Assembly (NCBI GenBank): GCA_947069175.1
Contig: CAMTDV010001633.1
Span: 57,456,102-57,520,101 of the forward strand
Direction of reading: 5' to 3'
Length of the DNA: 64,000 bases
Origin: Scalesia atractyloides
Taxonomy: Eukaryota > Streptophyta > Magnoliopsida > Asterales > Asteraceae
Every line of letters starts with the position of its first letter. Within the stretch, counting starts at the first letter, position 1. The position numbers and the translations under genes were made by a program. This document shows positions 1-11,166 of the stretch, piece by piece. The notes beneath the pieces were generated by a model. It ran no database searches and was not told the DNA's origin. It saw only the letters and a list, made by a program, of their open reading frames with translations.

Positions 1-798
1 GAGCCATGACTATAGGGATATAGGATAGGTTATTAGACCCTTAGAGCCTATACTATAGTTGATTAGAATTTTTAAATCGTTTGTGTGTTGCATGCAAAAT
101 TCATGATGTTTATATGCTTTATGTTTATTGTTACATTCAATGTTATGCAAGCATGTTCATAAGTACATATTATTATACAATGCTCATCATGAATCATATC
201 CTCATAACATACCATATCCATGAGAGCACACACCTCACAATTCCTATGATTTTTGCAACGATTTTTGTATTTTCAAATCACATCAAAGTGAGTTCTCATG
301 ACGGGCATGTAGTAACTAGAAGGGTACGAGTACCGGTAGTCGGAACGTCCTGTCTAGGCTTGGCATTCGTATAAATCCAAAATAAAGGACAGTTTGCCTA
401 CCTGGGGACTAACGATGAGAGTACGAAGGACCTATTAGGCCAAAGCATGCTATACCAAACGTTGTGTGAGCTAACCCCACTTTGAGTTGTCATTGTGTCT
501 ATACCTGGACACCCTCCGACCATACATCTCGCAAACATATTTCATGGTTTTCATTCGGGTGATGCGAGTGTTAAACCGCCAACACCAATGTGAATCCTAC
601 TAAGCCAATAGTCGTGGGGGCCCACATGACTGCACAGGCGATGGTATGGGGGACATTGGAGGCCCAAACATGAGCAAACCCAAGACATCCTATGGATGTA
701 GTTGCATTATTAATGATTATGTTATTTTATTATTTTTAGCGACACATGACACCTGCAAACCTCTTAAACTCACAATCTTCCTATGTATGTTCCTGTAG
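1..798 (+). other. 5' untranslated leader of the gypsy element
   Basis: Non-coding leader between the primer-binding site and gag. I see no ORF with recognisable content. It resembles the leader at 9752-10504 in phrases such as the 'tattaggccaaagc' stretch, so both elements belong to related families. Confidence 0.7.
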
Positions 799-1833
799 AT
801 GTCGGCTAGGCAGCTACGTGGAGGTAGAAAGTCAGGAAGGTCAAACGAACGCTTGGCCACCCAAATTGCAAAACAAATGGCCGCGGTGCTTCCTGTCATC
901 GTAATTCAAGTCCAGCAAGCTCTCACTGCAAATCCCATCAACCCTCCCAATCAAGAAGACCAGAACGTCGACAACCCTCCCTCCAAGAAGTGCTCCTACA
1001 AACACTTCAAGTCTTGCGATCCCCCAAAGTATGAAGGGACCGAAGGTGTCACTGCTCTCCTCCACTGGTTTGAGGAAATGGAGAACACCTTCCTCAATTG
1101 CGATTGTCCCGAGGATCGCAAGGTACGTTACGCAACCGGGAGACTGTTTGGGGTAGCCCTGACCTGGTGGAACACAGAGAAGTGTAAGAGAGGAGTCGAA
1201 GACGCCATGGCCTTAACATGGGAAGAGTTAAGGGAAATAATGACAAGACGCTTCTGTCCAAGAAGCGAAATCAAGAAGTTAGAAGATGAATTCCACTCCC
1301 TAAAACAAAAGGAAGGAGATCATACTTCCTACAATAAAAGATTTCTCGAGCTGAACCAAATGATCCCCAACTTGTTCACCCCAGTGTACCGCTTGGTTGA
1401 ACACTACATTCGAGGCCTCCCCTCGAAAATTCAAGACTCGGTTCTAAGCACTTCACCTGCAACACTGGAAGCTGCAATGGAACTAGCTACCGAACTTACC
1501 GAGAATCGCATCCGAAACGGTAAATTCAAGGAGGAGAAAAAGAAAGCCCCCATCGAGGCTCACACTTCAAACCATTCTGGCTCCTCTTCGAAGTTTACTG
1601 GTAAAAGGAAGCGAAACACCAGAAACTTTGCTGTCACTCAAACAAACCCTCCTATCACTGCCGCACCAATCACCCAAGTTGCTCCCTCAGCTGCACCATA
1701 CAAAAAGCCATACTCCGGCCCATACCCGAAATGCACCCGTTGCCAATACCATCACTTTCCCGAACATCCCTGCCAATATTGCACCAGCTGTGGCCGTGCA
1801 GGTCACACCATCCAAACCTGTCGCACACTTTAG
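799..1833 (+). pseudogene. gag (capsid and first zinc knuckle)
   Basis: Codes for a 344-residue Gag. A typical retrotransposon gag core lies at about residues 85-240, with motifs such as ALTWWN and a KEGDHTSYNKRF stretch. A basic, Pro-rich linker follows, then a CCHC zinc knuckle of CX2CX4HX4C form near the C-terminus. The frame ends at a TAG (1831-1833) but continues in the same frame into the next segment, which opens with a second knuckle (CYNCGDPNHYRNTC). Chromoviruses usually have one gag-pol frame, so the TAG is most simply a nonsense mutation, though a read-through stop cannot be excluded. Confidence 0.85.
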
Positions 1834-1836
1834 CGA

Positions 1837-3387
1837 ATGAACCGCAACCAACCCTCAACCCAAACCCACCATCAGATAGTGGGTCCAGCCCAACAACCCT
1901 TACTTCTACCACCTACACAACATACGGCCCAAACCTACTACCAACCCAATTACCCCATGATGCAACCCATGTGGGCATGTTACAACTGTGGTGACCCAAA
2001 CCATTATAGAAACACTTGTCCACGCTTGGTGAACATCATTCATGCCCAAGCTCAAGCAAATCCGGTGAACCAAGCTAACCAAGCTCCTCCACCTGCTAGA
2101 GGAAGAGCTTTCAACATCAACGCCAATCAAGCTAGGGCTGACAACAACGTGGTTAACGGTACGTGTCTCATCAATGGTAGTTATGCGTCCATGTTATTTG
2201 ATACTGGCGCGGATAAGAGTTTTGTGTCCTTAGAATTTGAACCCATCCTCAACCAAACTCGTGATAATCTCATGGAATCCATAACGGTGGAAGTTGCTGA
2301 CGGGAAACCGGTCTCATTAAACTCTATTATACGAAATTGTACCCTCACTCTAAACGATCACGATTTTCCAGGTGACCTCATTCCTATGAAGTTGGGAAGT
2401 TTCGACATTATAATCGGTATGGACTGGCTCAGCCAACATCAAGCTGAAGTGGTATGCCGCGAAAAGTTCATTCGCATTCCTCTCGCAGACGGTCAAACCC
2501 TACGAATCTTTGGAGAAAGCCCTTCGAAAGGACTCAAATTGATGTCCTGCCTTCAAGCCCGAAAGTATCTCCGCAAGAACTATGTCACATTCTTAACTCA
2601 CGTCGTCAAGAAGGGAAACAAGGAGAAGAAACTAGAAGATATACCTGTAGTGAAAGAATTCCCACAAGTCTTTCCCGACGACATCTCAGGACTTCCTCCC
2701 ATGAGAGAAGTCGAATTCCGCATTGATCTTATACCTGGCGCTACTCCCGTCGCAAAATCTCCTTACAGGTTAGCCCCATCAGAAATGCAAGAGCTGGCCA
2801 GTCAACTGCAAGAGCTGACTGACAAAGGATTCATACGTCCTAGCTCATCGCCATGGGGTGCACCTGTTCTGTTTGTGAAGAAGAAAGATGGAACGTTTCG
2901 CATGTGTATCAACTACAGAGAACTCAACAAGTTAACGGTCAAGAACCGCTACCCATTACCTCGCATCGATGACCTTCTAAACCAACTTCAAGGCGCCACC
3001 TGTTTTTCAAAAATCGACCTTCGTTCTGGTTATCATCAACTCAGAGTACATGAAGAAGACGTCCCAAAGACCGCATTCCGAACTCGTTATGGTCATTATG
3101 AATTCATGGTCATGCCATTTGGATTGACCAACGCCCCAGCTGTATTCATGGATCTAATGAATAGGGTATGCAAACCCTATCTCGACCGTTTTGTCATAGT
3201 CTTCATCGACGACATCCTCATCTATTCAAAGTCTAAATCTGATCATGAACGACACCTTCGACTCATCCTTACACTCTTAAGGACAGAAAAGCTATACGCT
3301 AAGTTTTCGAAATGTGAATTCTGGTTAAGGGAAGTACAATTCCTTGGACACGTCATCAATGACAAGGGAATTCATGTTGATCCCTAA
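1837..3387 (+). pseudogene. pol segment: second zinc knuckle, protease, reverse transcriptase
   Basis: In the same frame as gag. In order it holds a CCHC knuckle, an aspartic protease with the active site LFDTGADKS (DTG codons at 2200-2208), and a reverse transcriptase with VLFVKKKDGTFRMC, the PFGLTNAP motif and the catalytic FIDD box at 3202-3213. A TAA at 3385-3387 interrupts the frame just after the palm/thumb region; the frame then resumes unchanged. The protein would cleave polyproteins and copy RNA into DNA in the virus-like particle, but this copy cannot make it whole. Confidence 0.9.
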
Positions 3388-3891
3388 AAAATCAAGGCAG
3401 TACAGGAATGGCAAGCGCCACGTACCCCTACCGAAGTAAGATCATTTCTTGGTTTGGCTGGTTACTATCGCCGCTTCATTTCCAATTTCTCACGTATTGC
3501 TGTATCACTCACAGCTTTGACTCATAAAGGAAAACCCTTCATATGGGGACCTAAACAAGAAGAAGCCTTCCAAACCCTTAAGCAAAAGCTTTGTGACGCA
3601 CCTATCCTCACACTTCCTGAAGGTTGTGATGACTTCGTGGTTTATTGCGACGCGTCAGGGCAGGGACTAGGCTGTGTACTGATGCAAAGAGGAAAAGTGA
3701 TAACTTATGCTTCTAGACAACTCAAAATTCATGAGAAGAACTACACCAGCCACGACCTAGAACTTGGAGCCGTTGTGTTCGCTCTTAAGATATGGAGACA
3801 TTACCTCTACGGTACCAAGTGTGAAATATACACTGACCACAAGAGCCTCCAACATATCTTTAACCAAAAGGAGTTGAATATGAGGCAATGA
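3388..3891 (+). pseudogene. pol segment: RT connection and RNase H
   Basis: Continues the pol frame after the TAA at 3385. It carries FLGLAGYYRRFI, then an RNase H domain starting at FVVYCDASGQGLGCVL with the catalytic Asp of CDAS, and the YTDHKSLQHIF motif. A TGA at 3889-3891 ends it; the stop lies where the family usually has an Arg codon, so a CpG-to-TpG change is likely. The frame continues downstream. Confidence 0.88.
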
Positions 3892-5109
3892 AGATGGGTC
3901 GAACTTCTTAATGACTACGACTGTGAAATTCGGTATCATCCTGGCAAGGCAAACGTGGTGGCCGATGCGCTCAGTCGAAAAGGTTATGCGAACTCCATTC
4001 GTCTTCTATGTTCGCAAATCATAACCGACATCAAAGATCAAATCCGAGAAGCCCAACATGTTTCTGTAACAGAAAACGACGTACGCAATGAGCTGTCTTG
4101 TGGAGCAGAACTTAAAATCGAAACCAAATCCGACGGTATTCTGTACTATCTAGATCGCATATGGATTCCCGATCACAATAACCTTCGTGATTTCCTTATG
4201 AATGAGGCGCACAAAACATGGTACTCTGTACACCCAGGAGCCGACAAGATGTATCAAGACCTTCGATACACCTACTGGTGGCCTGGCATGAAGAAGGATA
4301 TCGCTGTTTTTGTTTCCAAGTGCCTTACGCGTTCCAAAGTAAAAGCTGAACATCAAATACCCTCAGGACTTCTAGTCCAACCTGAAATACCTGTATGGAA
4401 GTGGGAAAACATAACCATGGACTTCATTACCGGGTTACCTCGCACCTCCAGTGAGTATGACACTATATGGGTAATCATTGATCGTCTTACCAAATCAGCT
4501 CACTTCATTCCGATTCGCGAGGACTTCAAGAATGAGAAGTTAGCTCGTATCTACATCAGCGAGATCGTAAGCCGTCATGGTGTACCTTTAAGCATCATTT
4601 CAGACCGCGATGGTCGTTTCACTTCACGAACATGGCAAGCCGTACAAGCCGCTTTGGGTACACGATTAGACCTCAGTACCGCTTTTCATCCTCAAACTGA
4701 TGGACAATCTGAACACACCATCCAAACTCTTGAAGACATGCTTCGAGCATGTGTCATAGACTTCAAAGGGAATTGGGACGCTCATCTACCATTAGTTGAA
4801 TTTTCGTACAACAACAGCTATCATTCAAGTATCGGCATGGCACCTTTCGAAGCTTTATATGGTCGTAAGTGCCGATCACCAATATGTTGGCACGAAATTG
4901 GAGAAGCACAAATCACCGGTCCAGAATTAATTCAAGAAACAACAAACAAGATCCATCAAATTCGAAACAATCTTCTAGCGGCACAGAGTCGTCAAAAGAG
5001 TTATGCAGACAAACGACGAAAGCCCTTGGAGTTTAACATTGGTGACCAAGTTCTTTTAAAAGTATCACCTGGAAGGGAGTGGTTCGTTTTGGCCAGAAGG
5101 GCAAGCTAG
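3892..5109 (+). pseudogene. pol segment: integrase
   Basis: Same frame as upstream. The N-terminal zinc-binding domain has its histidines (HPGADKMYQDLRYTYWWPGM), but the last Cys of the HHCC set appears to be Arg (CLTRSK where CxxC is usual). The D,D-35-E core is recognisable: TMDFITGLP, IISDRDGRFTS and HPQTDGQSEHTIQTLEDM. Near 5070 one base is missing relative to the homologous stretch at 8347, which shifts the frame and gives a spurious stop at 5109. Integrase would insert the cDNA copy into the genome. Confidence 0.88.
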
Positions 5110-5471
5110 CACCATGCTACGTAGGACCTTTCAAGATACTCGAAAGAGTAGGACCTGTGGCATACAAGCTTGACCTACCAGAAGAGCTCAACAGAATTCA
5201 TCCCACATTCCACGTATCAAACTTGAAGAAGTGCCTCGCCGATGATAACCTCCATATTCCCCTAGAAGACATTCAAGTCGATGAATCTATGCATTTCATT
5301 GAAAGACCAGTAGAAATTATGGACTTCGGAGAGAAACGTTTAAGACGAAGCCGTATTCCAATCGTCAGGGTACGCTGGGAGTCGAAACAAGGACCCGAGT
5401 TTACATGGGAACATGAAGACTCAATGCGCGAGAAATACCCACATCTTTTTCCTGTTACCACTACTACTTAA
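5079..5471 (+). pseudogene. integrase C-terminus with chromodomain-like tail
   Basis: Continues pol in a different frame, after the frameshift near 5070. It shows GPFKILERVGPVAYKL, the HPTFHVSNLKKCL motif and a chromodomain-like tail ending in FTWEHEDSMREKYPHLF. This tail is diagnostic of plant chromoviruses and is thought to guide insertion toward particular chromatin. Homologous tails recur at 8348-8743, 12055-12238 and 16289-16655. Confidence 0.85.
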
Positions 5472-5489
5472 ATTTCGGGACGAAATTTC

Positions 5490-5505
5490 TAAAATTAGGG
5501 GATAC
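5490..5505 (+). other. polypurine tract of the gypsy element
   Basis: A purine-rich stretch (AAAATTAGGGGATAC) lies immediately before the TGTAACA start of the 3' LTR, the usual plus-strand primer position. Confidence 0.6.
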
Positions 5506-5692
5506 TGTAACATCCGTCGAAAAACGGGTTTTCCAAACCCGCTTCGTTTATTAATCGAATATCAAGTTATAAAATTTCGTTGCGTATTTATGATTAATTT
5601 TAATTTTAAACAATACATAATTAATAAACATTTTAGAATTTAAAAACTATAATGATCAAAAAGTAAAAATAAATTAAATAAAAAAGAAAGGA

Positions 5693-5762
5693 GGCTGCCG
5701 GGTTTCGAACCCGGGTCAGCCGGATGAAACAAACAACACTCAACCACTCCGCCACTTGACGC
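5693..5762 (-). other. tRNA-like module 0 (Ser/Leu-like) in the LTR
   Basis: On the minus strand it reads with a D-arm-like A box (TGGCGGAGTGGTTGA, 5740-5754) and a T arm with a perfect stem around GGGTTCGAAACCC (5700-5712). The acceptor ends do not pair, so it is a tRNA-derived relic and not a working tRNA gene. Confidence 0.5.
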
Positions 5763-6624
5763 ATTTGTGATAAGTATTAAAACAAATAACATTTATGTTG
5801 AAACTCTAAATCAAACCCAGTGAATCAGCGCGCCCAATCCGCAGTCACCGGAAATCTCGACGATTTCGTGTAACTCCGACGGTTTCCTTTGAATAAACAC
5901 ATGTATTAACATCGACATCGGTTATAACCGATGTCAAATTCCGCGATCTCAGTCATAACCGCCGGAGAAAGTCTTGACCACGAATCAAGACCATATTCAG
6001 ACCCAATTCATCTTGATTTTTCCCTTTTAATTCACACCCAAGTCTCTGGTAATCTTTTCGCTCAAAATCGCACAATTTCTCGAAGCAATTACCCTCGCCG
6101 GAGATATTCTGCAATTGCTGGACATTCGCCGGAAAACCGAGACTTACATCAATTCGGTAAAATTCTCGACTCTTTCGTTTTCAATCCATTGTTAGACTTA
6201 TACTAACTTCAATCCATCAACCAGAATCAATCCCAGACGACGTTGCCGGATAATCTGCACTCGCCGAAAAATCTTTGGAAATTTCCGAAATCACGCTGTG
6301 AATTGGTACAAACATCTAAACCTTTTGATAATCCTTGTTTAGTACCATAATTGCACATCTCATTGATCAAAACTGTCGATTGGTTCACTCAGACGGAGAT
6401 CGCCAATCAGAGCCGACGCCCCCTTGCCGGAAAATTGAATTAAACACGCTCTTTTGGTACACTCTGTTCTATAATCCCGTTTACTATTACATTTCAACTG
6501 ATTATAAGTTTTGATAATCAAGTTAAACAAAACAGTCGGAACTCTCGGATCTGGGTGTTTGTAAACGAAGAAGACGAAGTCAGAAATAAGTATAAGTATA
6601 ATTAAAATCACATAATCAAACGGG

Positions 6625-6705
6625 TTAGACACACAGTCCAGCGGTGGACTGTGTGCGCAAACAAAACAAACATCACGAGTTCGAATCTTGCAACACAGCG
6701 ACTTT
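6625..6705 (+). other. tRNA-like module 1 in the LTR
   Basis: Opens with GTTAGACACACAGTCC, forms a 9-bp perfect hairpin (CACAGTCCA / TGGACTGTG) at the D-arm position, and has a B-box-like GAGTTCGAATCTTG about 40 bases downstream. The A box is degenerate. Modules 2 and 3 follow at about 170-base spacing with the same plan. Confidence 0.45.
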
Positions 6706-6794
6706 CCGAATTAAAACCATTTTTTTTTAAAACAGAATCAGAACAGGTTCCAGTATGTATATAAGATTAATATAAATCGTAAGTTAAACAGATA

Positions 6795-6870
6795 AGACAC
6801 ACAGCCCAACTGGTTGGGCTGTGCGCTTACAAATCAAGGGACCCGAGTTCGATCCGGTTTCCCTGCAACC
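6795..6870 (+). other. tRNA-like module 2 in the LTR
   Basis: Same plan as module 1: a 10-bp hairpin (CACAGCCCAA / TTGGGCTGTG) that includes a near A box, then a B-box-like GAGTTCGATCCGG at 6845-6857. Confidence 0.45.
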
Positions 6871-6961
6871 GGTTCAACCACTTTAAATCATTTTAATATA
6901 AATCAAATAAATTAACATTTAATTAGTATATATATATAATTAAAACATAGAATATTTCGGG

Positions 6962-7045
6962 TTAGACACGTAGCTCAGTTGGTAGAGCTGCGTGCACGCG
7001 TACGGGAGGTCCCGGGTTCGAACCTCACTCAGTGCACACTTAGAC
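6962..7045 (+). other. tRNA-like module 3 in the LTR
   Basis: The best preserved of the series: A box TAGCTCAGTTGG (6971-6982) fits TRGCNNAGYNGG exactly, and B box GGTTCGAACCT starts at 7015, 44 bases later, the spacing of a real tRNA gene. No convincing anticodon arm or acceptor stem is visible. Confidence 0.5.
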
Positions 7046-7507
7046 CACAGTCCGTCCGGTCAACGGTCAACCGAAAAGTCAAATTTTTTATTTATTTATT
7101 TAATTTAAAAATCAATTAAAAATACTTAAAAATAATATTTTTAAAGTTAGAAAATGACCTTAAACTCACAAAAAATAAATCTAAAAATCCTATTAATAAA
7201 ATCCACTTATTTACCGAACCATTTCGTTATTATTTTAGGTTAGTTATTTCCTCGTCGATCAAATCTCCAAACTCGTGCGCATTCAACATCACCAAACGAA
7301 CGCACCCAATGTGAGTGAATCTCTACCAATTCCCCGTTTTAATCACATTTTGGGGTGTATCATGTATCGCTTATTATTTATTACATTTAAACACTTGTGC
7401 ATCCATCATATCCATGATCAAATGTGTATCCAATATGTATCAATTGTTAGTATGGTTAATGTTTAGATTAAATTTATCATTTTCAGTACATACATCATCA
7501 TAGGCTC

Positions 7508-7676
7508 GTCTGTTCCCCATTACCTATGAGCGGAACTGTTCCCCATTACCTATGAGCGGAACGTGGCGTTGCCAACATACGATCGGCTCCGTTTGATTGA
7601 GCCTTGATCTCACATACATCATCATAGACTCGTCCGTTCCCCATTACCTATGAGCGGAACGTGACGTTGCCAACAT
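7508..7676 (+). repeat. Triplicated GTTCC...GGAAC block
   Basis: Three copies of a unit holding GTTCCCCATTACCTATGAGC then GGAAC start near 7512, 7539 and 7636. The last two are followed by CGTGRCGTTGCCAACATA. The ends of each unit (GTTCC / GGAAC) can pair as a small hairpin. Confidence 0.75.
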
Positions 7677-8099
7677 ATACATTATCATTCATGTCATATA
7701 CTCATTCAAGGTGGTTTGTGTTTGTTTGATTATATACGTTTGCTCACATATGATTATTGCACAATTTTTCCATATTAAATACAATAAGAAATCAATATCA
7801 AATGTTTTTAACAAGGTTCACTCGCCAACTTTTGTTGACCCAAAATTCCCCATTTTTTCACATGATACAGGTGATCCAGTTGAAACAAGAAACATATAGG
7901 ACGGCCTAGAAGAATAAATCAGTTTAGATTTTGGATTGTTTATTTAATTTTCCTTTCCTTGTATTGTATGAATTTGGCTTGAACATTTAAGTTGTAATTT
8001 GAATTTAATAAATATGAAACATTTTAGTAAACATCATGAGCTTTGGTAATAACCCAATTATGCCCCGACTCTTATTCCGCTGCGGGTCGGGGTGTGACA

Positions 8100-8743
8100 A
8101 TCATACTAGTATTTAAATGGCACCATTTGAGGCAATATACGGTAGAAAATGTCGATCGCCTATTGTTTGGCACGAGATCGAAGAAGCACAGGCCACCGGT
8201 CCCGAGTTAATTCAAAACGGCAGACAAGATTCTCCAAATTAGAGGCAATCTTCTGAAAGCTCGTAGTCGTCAAAAGAGTTATGCCGATAAACGTCGTAAG
8301 CCCCTGCAATTAGAAGTTGGAGATCACGTTCTCATAAAGGTTTCACCTTGGAAAGGAGTGAGATTTGGAAAGAAAAGGAAACTAGCGCCACGATCCGTGG
8401 GCCCTTTAAGATTCTGGAAAGAATTGGCAAAATGGCCTACCGACTCGAATTACCGGAAGAACTCAGCAATGTACATCCGATTTTCCACGTCTCAAACCTC
8501 ACAAAGTGTTTAGCTGAAAGAAATCTTCATGTGCCACTTGAAGATTTGCAAATAAACGAGACTCTACACTTCGTGAAAAAGCCAGTAGAAATCATGAACC
8601 GAGAAACCAAGAAGCTCCGACGTAGTTGGATTCCCATTGTAAAGGTCAGGCGGGAAGACAAACGCGGCGCCGAGTTCACTTGGGAACTCGAAAGTGATAT
8701 GAAGGCTAAATATCCACATTTCTTTGTTACTTCTACTACTTAA
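8100..8743 (+). pseudogene. Integrase C-terminal fragment of a second gypsy family
   Basis: Begins inside integrase at the sequence homologous to 10698 (cttcatactagtat...), where the first element inserted. It carries MAPFEAIYGRK-like coding, one frame disruption near 8215, then an open stretch (8348-8743) with GPFKILERIGKMAYRL, HPIFHVSNLTKCL and a chromodomain-like tail ending in YPHFF. The rest of this gene should lie left of the first element, outside the window. Confidence 0.85.
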
Positions 8744-8777
8744 ATTTCGGGATGAAATTTCCTAAAGTAGGGGTGAC

Positions 8778-9736
8778 TGTAACAACCTGACTTTTACGGT
8801 TGTTCCTTACTACCGTTATCCCTTTTTTAACCGTTTGTAATCCGGGATTCCAAATAATGGTTAATCTATTTTAAATACATTTTATCCCGCACGACTCTCC
8901 GTTCTGACTGTTTCGACACTCTGGAAGACTGATGCACTTCTGTTTCTACGCGCAGGCTAAACCGACACTCTTTATCCCCTCTCATCAACTCTTGGTGTTC
9001 GCTGTTACGCACCCACTGTGAGTATACTTGAACCTTTTTTCGTTTAAACGCACTTTTTGGTGTTACATACGTTCTCTATATCAAAACACGCTACACACAA
9101 TGCTAAACTCTTTAAACGCTAACCGCTCTCGCATGTTATACGTGAATCTCCGAATGTTTGTTTTCTATGTGTAAATGGTGAGGACTCGCAGACCACCCTT
9201 AGCAATGTTAGTACTATGGTTTGGACTCAGCACCCAATTGGTTCGAGAGTTGTTAAGGCTCACATTCTAACTTTACGTGTGTGTTCGCTGTTGTGAACAC
9301 GTATCACGCATACTCCACCTCGCAGTCATGTTGGTTAGCTTGTATCATTTTTGTTAGTGTACTTAGATTCGCCTATCTACGTGTTACATGTTGGTTATGC
9401 GTAAACGCTTTATCGCCATTATTATGCTACTAAACCTGTGTACTCACCTTTACATATTGTATTGACTTTTATTTTAACGTATGTGACAGGTTGACGATTC
9501 TAAGTTGCAATGGATTTAGGGCTTTATCCTTAGAAACTCGTAATAAAATTTTAGGTTGTCGGATTTTGATCGTTTAAGAGATGTAATTCGTGATGACTGT
9601 TATGAAATATTGTTTAATTGTATGGGAAATTAGACTTTTAAATATTGTCATTTTAATAGTTGTTATGGATTCTCTTGAGCAATTTAATTCCCTAGTGTTG
9701 CACCCCGATGATTCTGCCATCGGTTGGGGTGTGACA
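8778..9736 (+). repeat. Short LTR variant of the second gypsy family, 959 bp
   Basis: Starts TGTAACAACC after a polypurine stretch (AAAGTAGGGGTGAC) and ends GGGTGTGACA directly before a primer-binding site. It acts both as 3' LTR of the fragment on its left and as 5' LTR of the interior on its right. Against the 2.2 kb LTR at 12269-14506 it lacks about 1.3 kb that contains the TATA box and both palindrome arrays, so it is probably promoter-less. Confidence 0.85.
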
Positions 9737-9739
9737 GAT

Positions 9740-9751
9740 TGGTATCAGAGC
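9740..9751 (+). other. Primer-binding site (initiator Met tRNA)
   Basis: TGGTATCAGAGC, complementary to the 3' end of plant initiator Met tRNA, three bases after the LTR end. Confidence 0.85.
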
Positions 9752-10504
9752 CATAACTATAGGGAATTAGGTATAATTGCCATGTTCGACCTATTCGATA
9801 GTCTAAGTACCAAATTAGACCGCTCTTCGACTTAAATACTTAAACTACTTGTCGTAAATGCTTACATGCCTTTCCTAAGGCTAACACAATGTACACGCTT
9901 GAAAAAGCTCGTATAGCACAAACGAGTGATTGTGTCGAGATTAGGTGTGAAAGCCAAGAACTCTCGTTAAGATCACTCACTCCACGTACTATTTACCGCA
10001 TGAGATTCTTTCGTTAAGTTAGGAGTGATATCCATATCTTGATGAAAATCTCCACCTCTATTTCAGTGGAACTCCCGACATCGGTGAAAACCACAAACAT
10101 GGAACGAAGTTGTTAAGTTATGGGTGAAACCCGCATCTTAATAACTAATTCCACTCCTCGATTTTCAATCTCACCAAAGTCTCGACTATTTCGATGACTC
10201 GGGATACGTAGTAACCGGAAGGATAATATTGTTAGCTGCGAGGCGGTGAAAGCATTCACCTATTAGGCCAAAGCGTGTGCCCAAACTCAAAGGAATGGTC
10301 GAATTACTTTGGGTAGTCGTTGTCTCAAAACCCAGGACGCTCCATTTGTTTTAAGCCTGCAATCGCCGATTTTATGCATCATCGAGTTTTATTATTACTT
10401 ATGTGTTTAAATTTGTAAATTTTACAAGTCATCGATTTCTCCTTTTATTGTTTTTCGCTTTACGAAAATACGCACATCGCAAACCAAACTAAAACGCTCA
10501 ACCC
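9752..10504 (+). other. Leader of the second gypsy element, non-coding
   Basis: No ORF of note. It runs directly into integrase sequence near 10505, so gag, protease, RT, RNase H and the N-terminal integrase have been deleted, leaving a leader/integrase junction. Confidence 0.65.
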
Positions 10505-11166
10505 TCTGGGAGACATTTCAATCCGCACTCGGTACTATACTTAATCTCAGTACCGCATTCAGTCCTCAGACTGACGATCAGACTGAGCATACGATCCGCA
10601 CCCTCGAAGACATGCTTTGATCATGTGTCATAGATTTGTTGGTAATTGGGATACGCATTTACCTTTAATAGAATTTTTGTACAACAACAGTCTTCATACT
10701 AGTATACAAATGGCACCATTTGAGGCACTATACGGTAGAAAATGTTGATCGCCTATTGTATGGCACGAGATCGGAGAAGCACAGATCACCGGTCCCGAGT
10801 TAATACAAGAAACGACAGAAAAGATTCTCCAGATTAGAGACAATCTCCCGAAAGCTCGCAGTCGTCAAAAGAGCTACGCCGATAAACAACGCAAGCCCCT
10901 ACAATTCGAAGGTGGAGATCCCGTTCTCTTAAAGGTTTCACCTTGGAAAGGAGTGATCCGATTTGGGAAGAAAGGGAAACTAGCGCCACGATACACAGGT
11001 CCCTTTAAGATTATGGAAAGAGTTGGCAAAGTAGCTTATCGACTCGAATTACCGGTGGAACTCAGCAATGTACATCCGCTTTCCACGTCTCAAACCTCAA
11101 AAAGTGTCTAGCCGAAGAAAATCTTCATGTACCTCTCGAAGACTTACAAATAAACGAGACTCTACA
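10505..11166 (+). pseudogene. Integrase fragment, interrupted by a solo LTR
   Basis: Codes for the DD35E C-terminal half (TFQSALGTILNLSTAFSPQT, then EHTIRTLEDML) with several stops, and continues through MAPFEALYGRK and GPFKIMERVGKVAYRL. It stops at 11166, where a solo LTR is inserted; the remainder resumes at 12055. Confidence 0.85.

Larger units (their letters stand above)
1..8099 (+). mobile_element. Ty3/gypsy chromovirus-like LTR retrotransposon, 5' LTR outside window
   Basis: The order gag, protease, reverse transcriptase, RNase H, integrase, chromodomain-like tail, 3' LTR is that of a Ty3/gypsy chromovirus, probably the Tekay/Del lineage given the large LTR and the C-terminal tail. The window opens inside the primer-binding site: the first bases match the end of the TGGTATCAGAGCC (initiator Met tRNA) site seen whole at 9740. 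The 5' LTR must therefore lie just left of position 1. The right end sits in the integrase of a second gypsy element, so this is a nested, younger insertion. The coding region has three in-frame stops and one single-base frameshift, so this copy is not autonomous. Confidence 0.9.
5506..8099 (+). repeat. 3' LTR of the gypsy element, 2594 bp
   Basis: Starts TGTAACATCC and ends GGGTGTGACA, both typical gypsy LTR termini. The sequence after 8099 continues in integrase sequence of another element, as expected for an insertion. The LTR holds four tRNA-like modules (5693-7045) and a triplicated GTTCC...GGAAC block (7508-7676). No long ORF is supported inside. The 5' partner LTR is off-window, so LTR divergence cannot be judged. 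Confidence 0.85.

Noticed and set aside
5693..7045. Functional tRNA genes
   Set aside because: A and B boxes are present, but acceptor stems do not pair and anticodon arms are not convincing; kept only as tRNA-like modules.
9590..9835. 81-residue open frame across the LTR/primer-site junction
   Set aside because: It crosses the LTR end and primer-binding site; not coding in any gypsy element.
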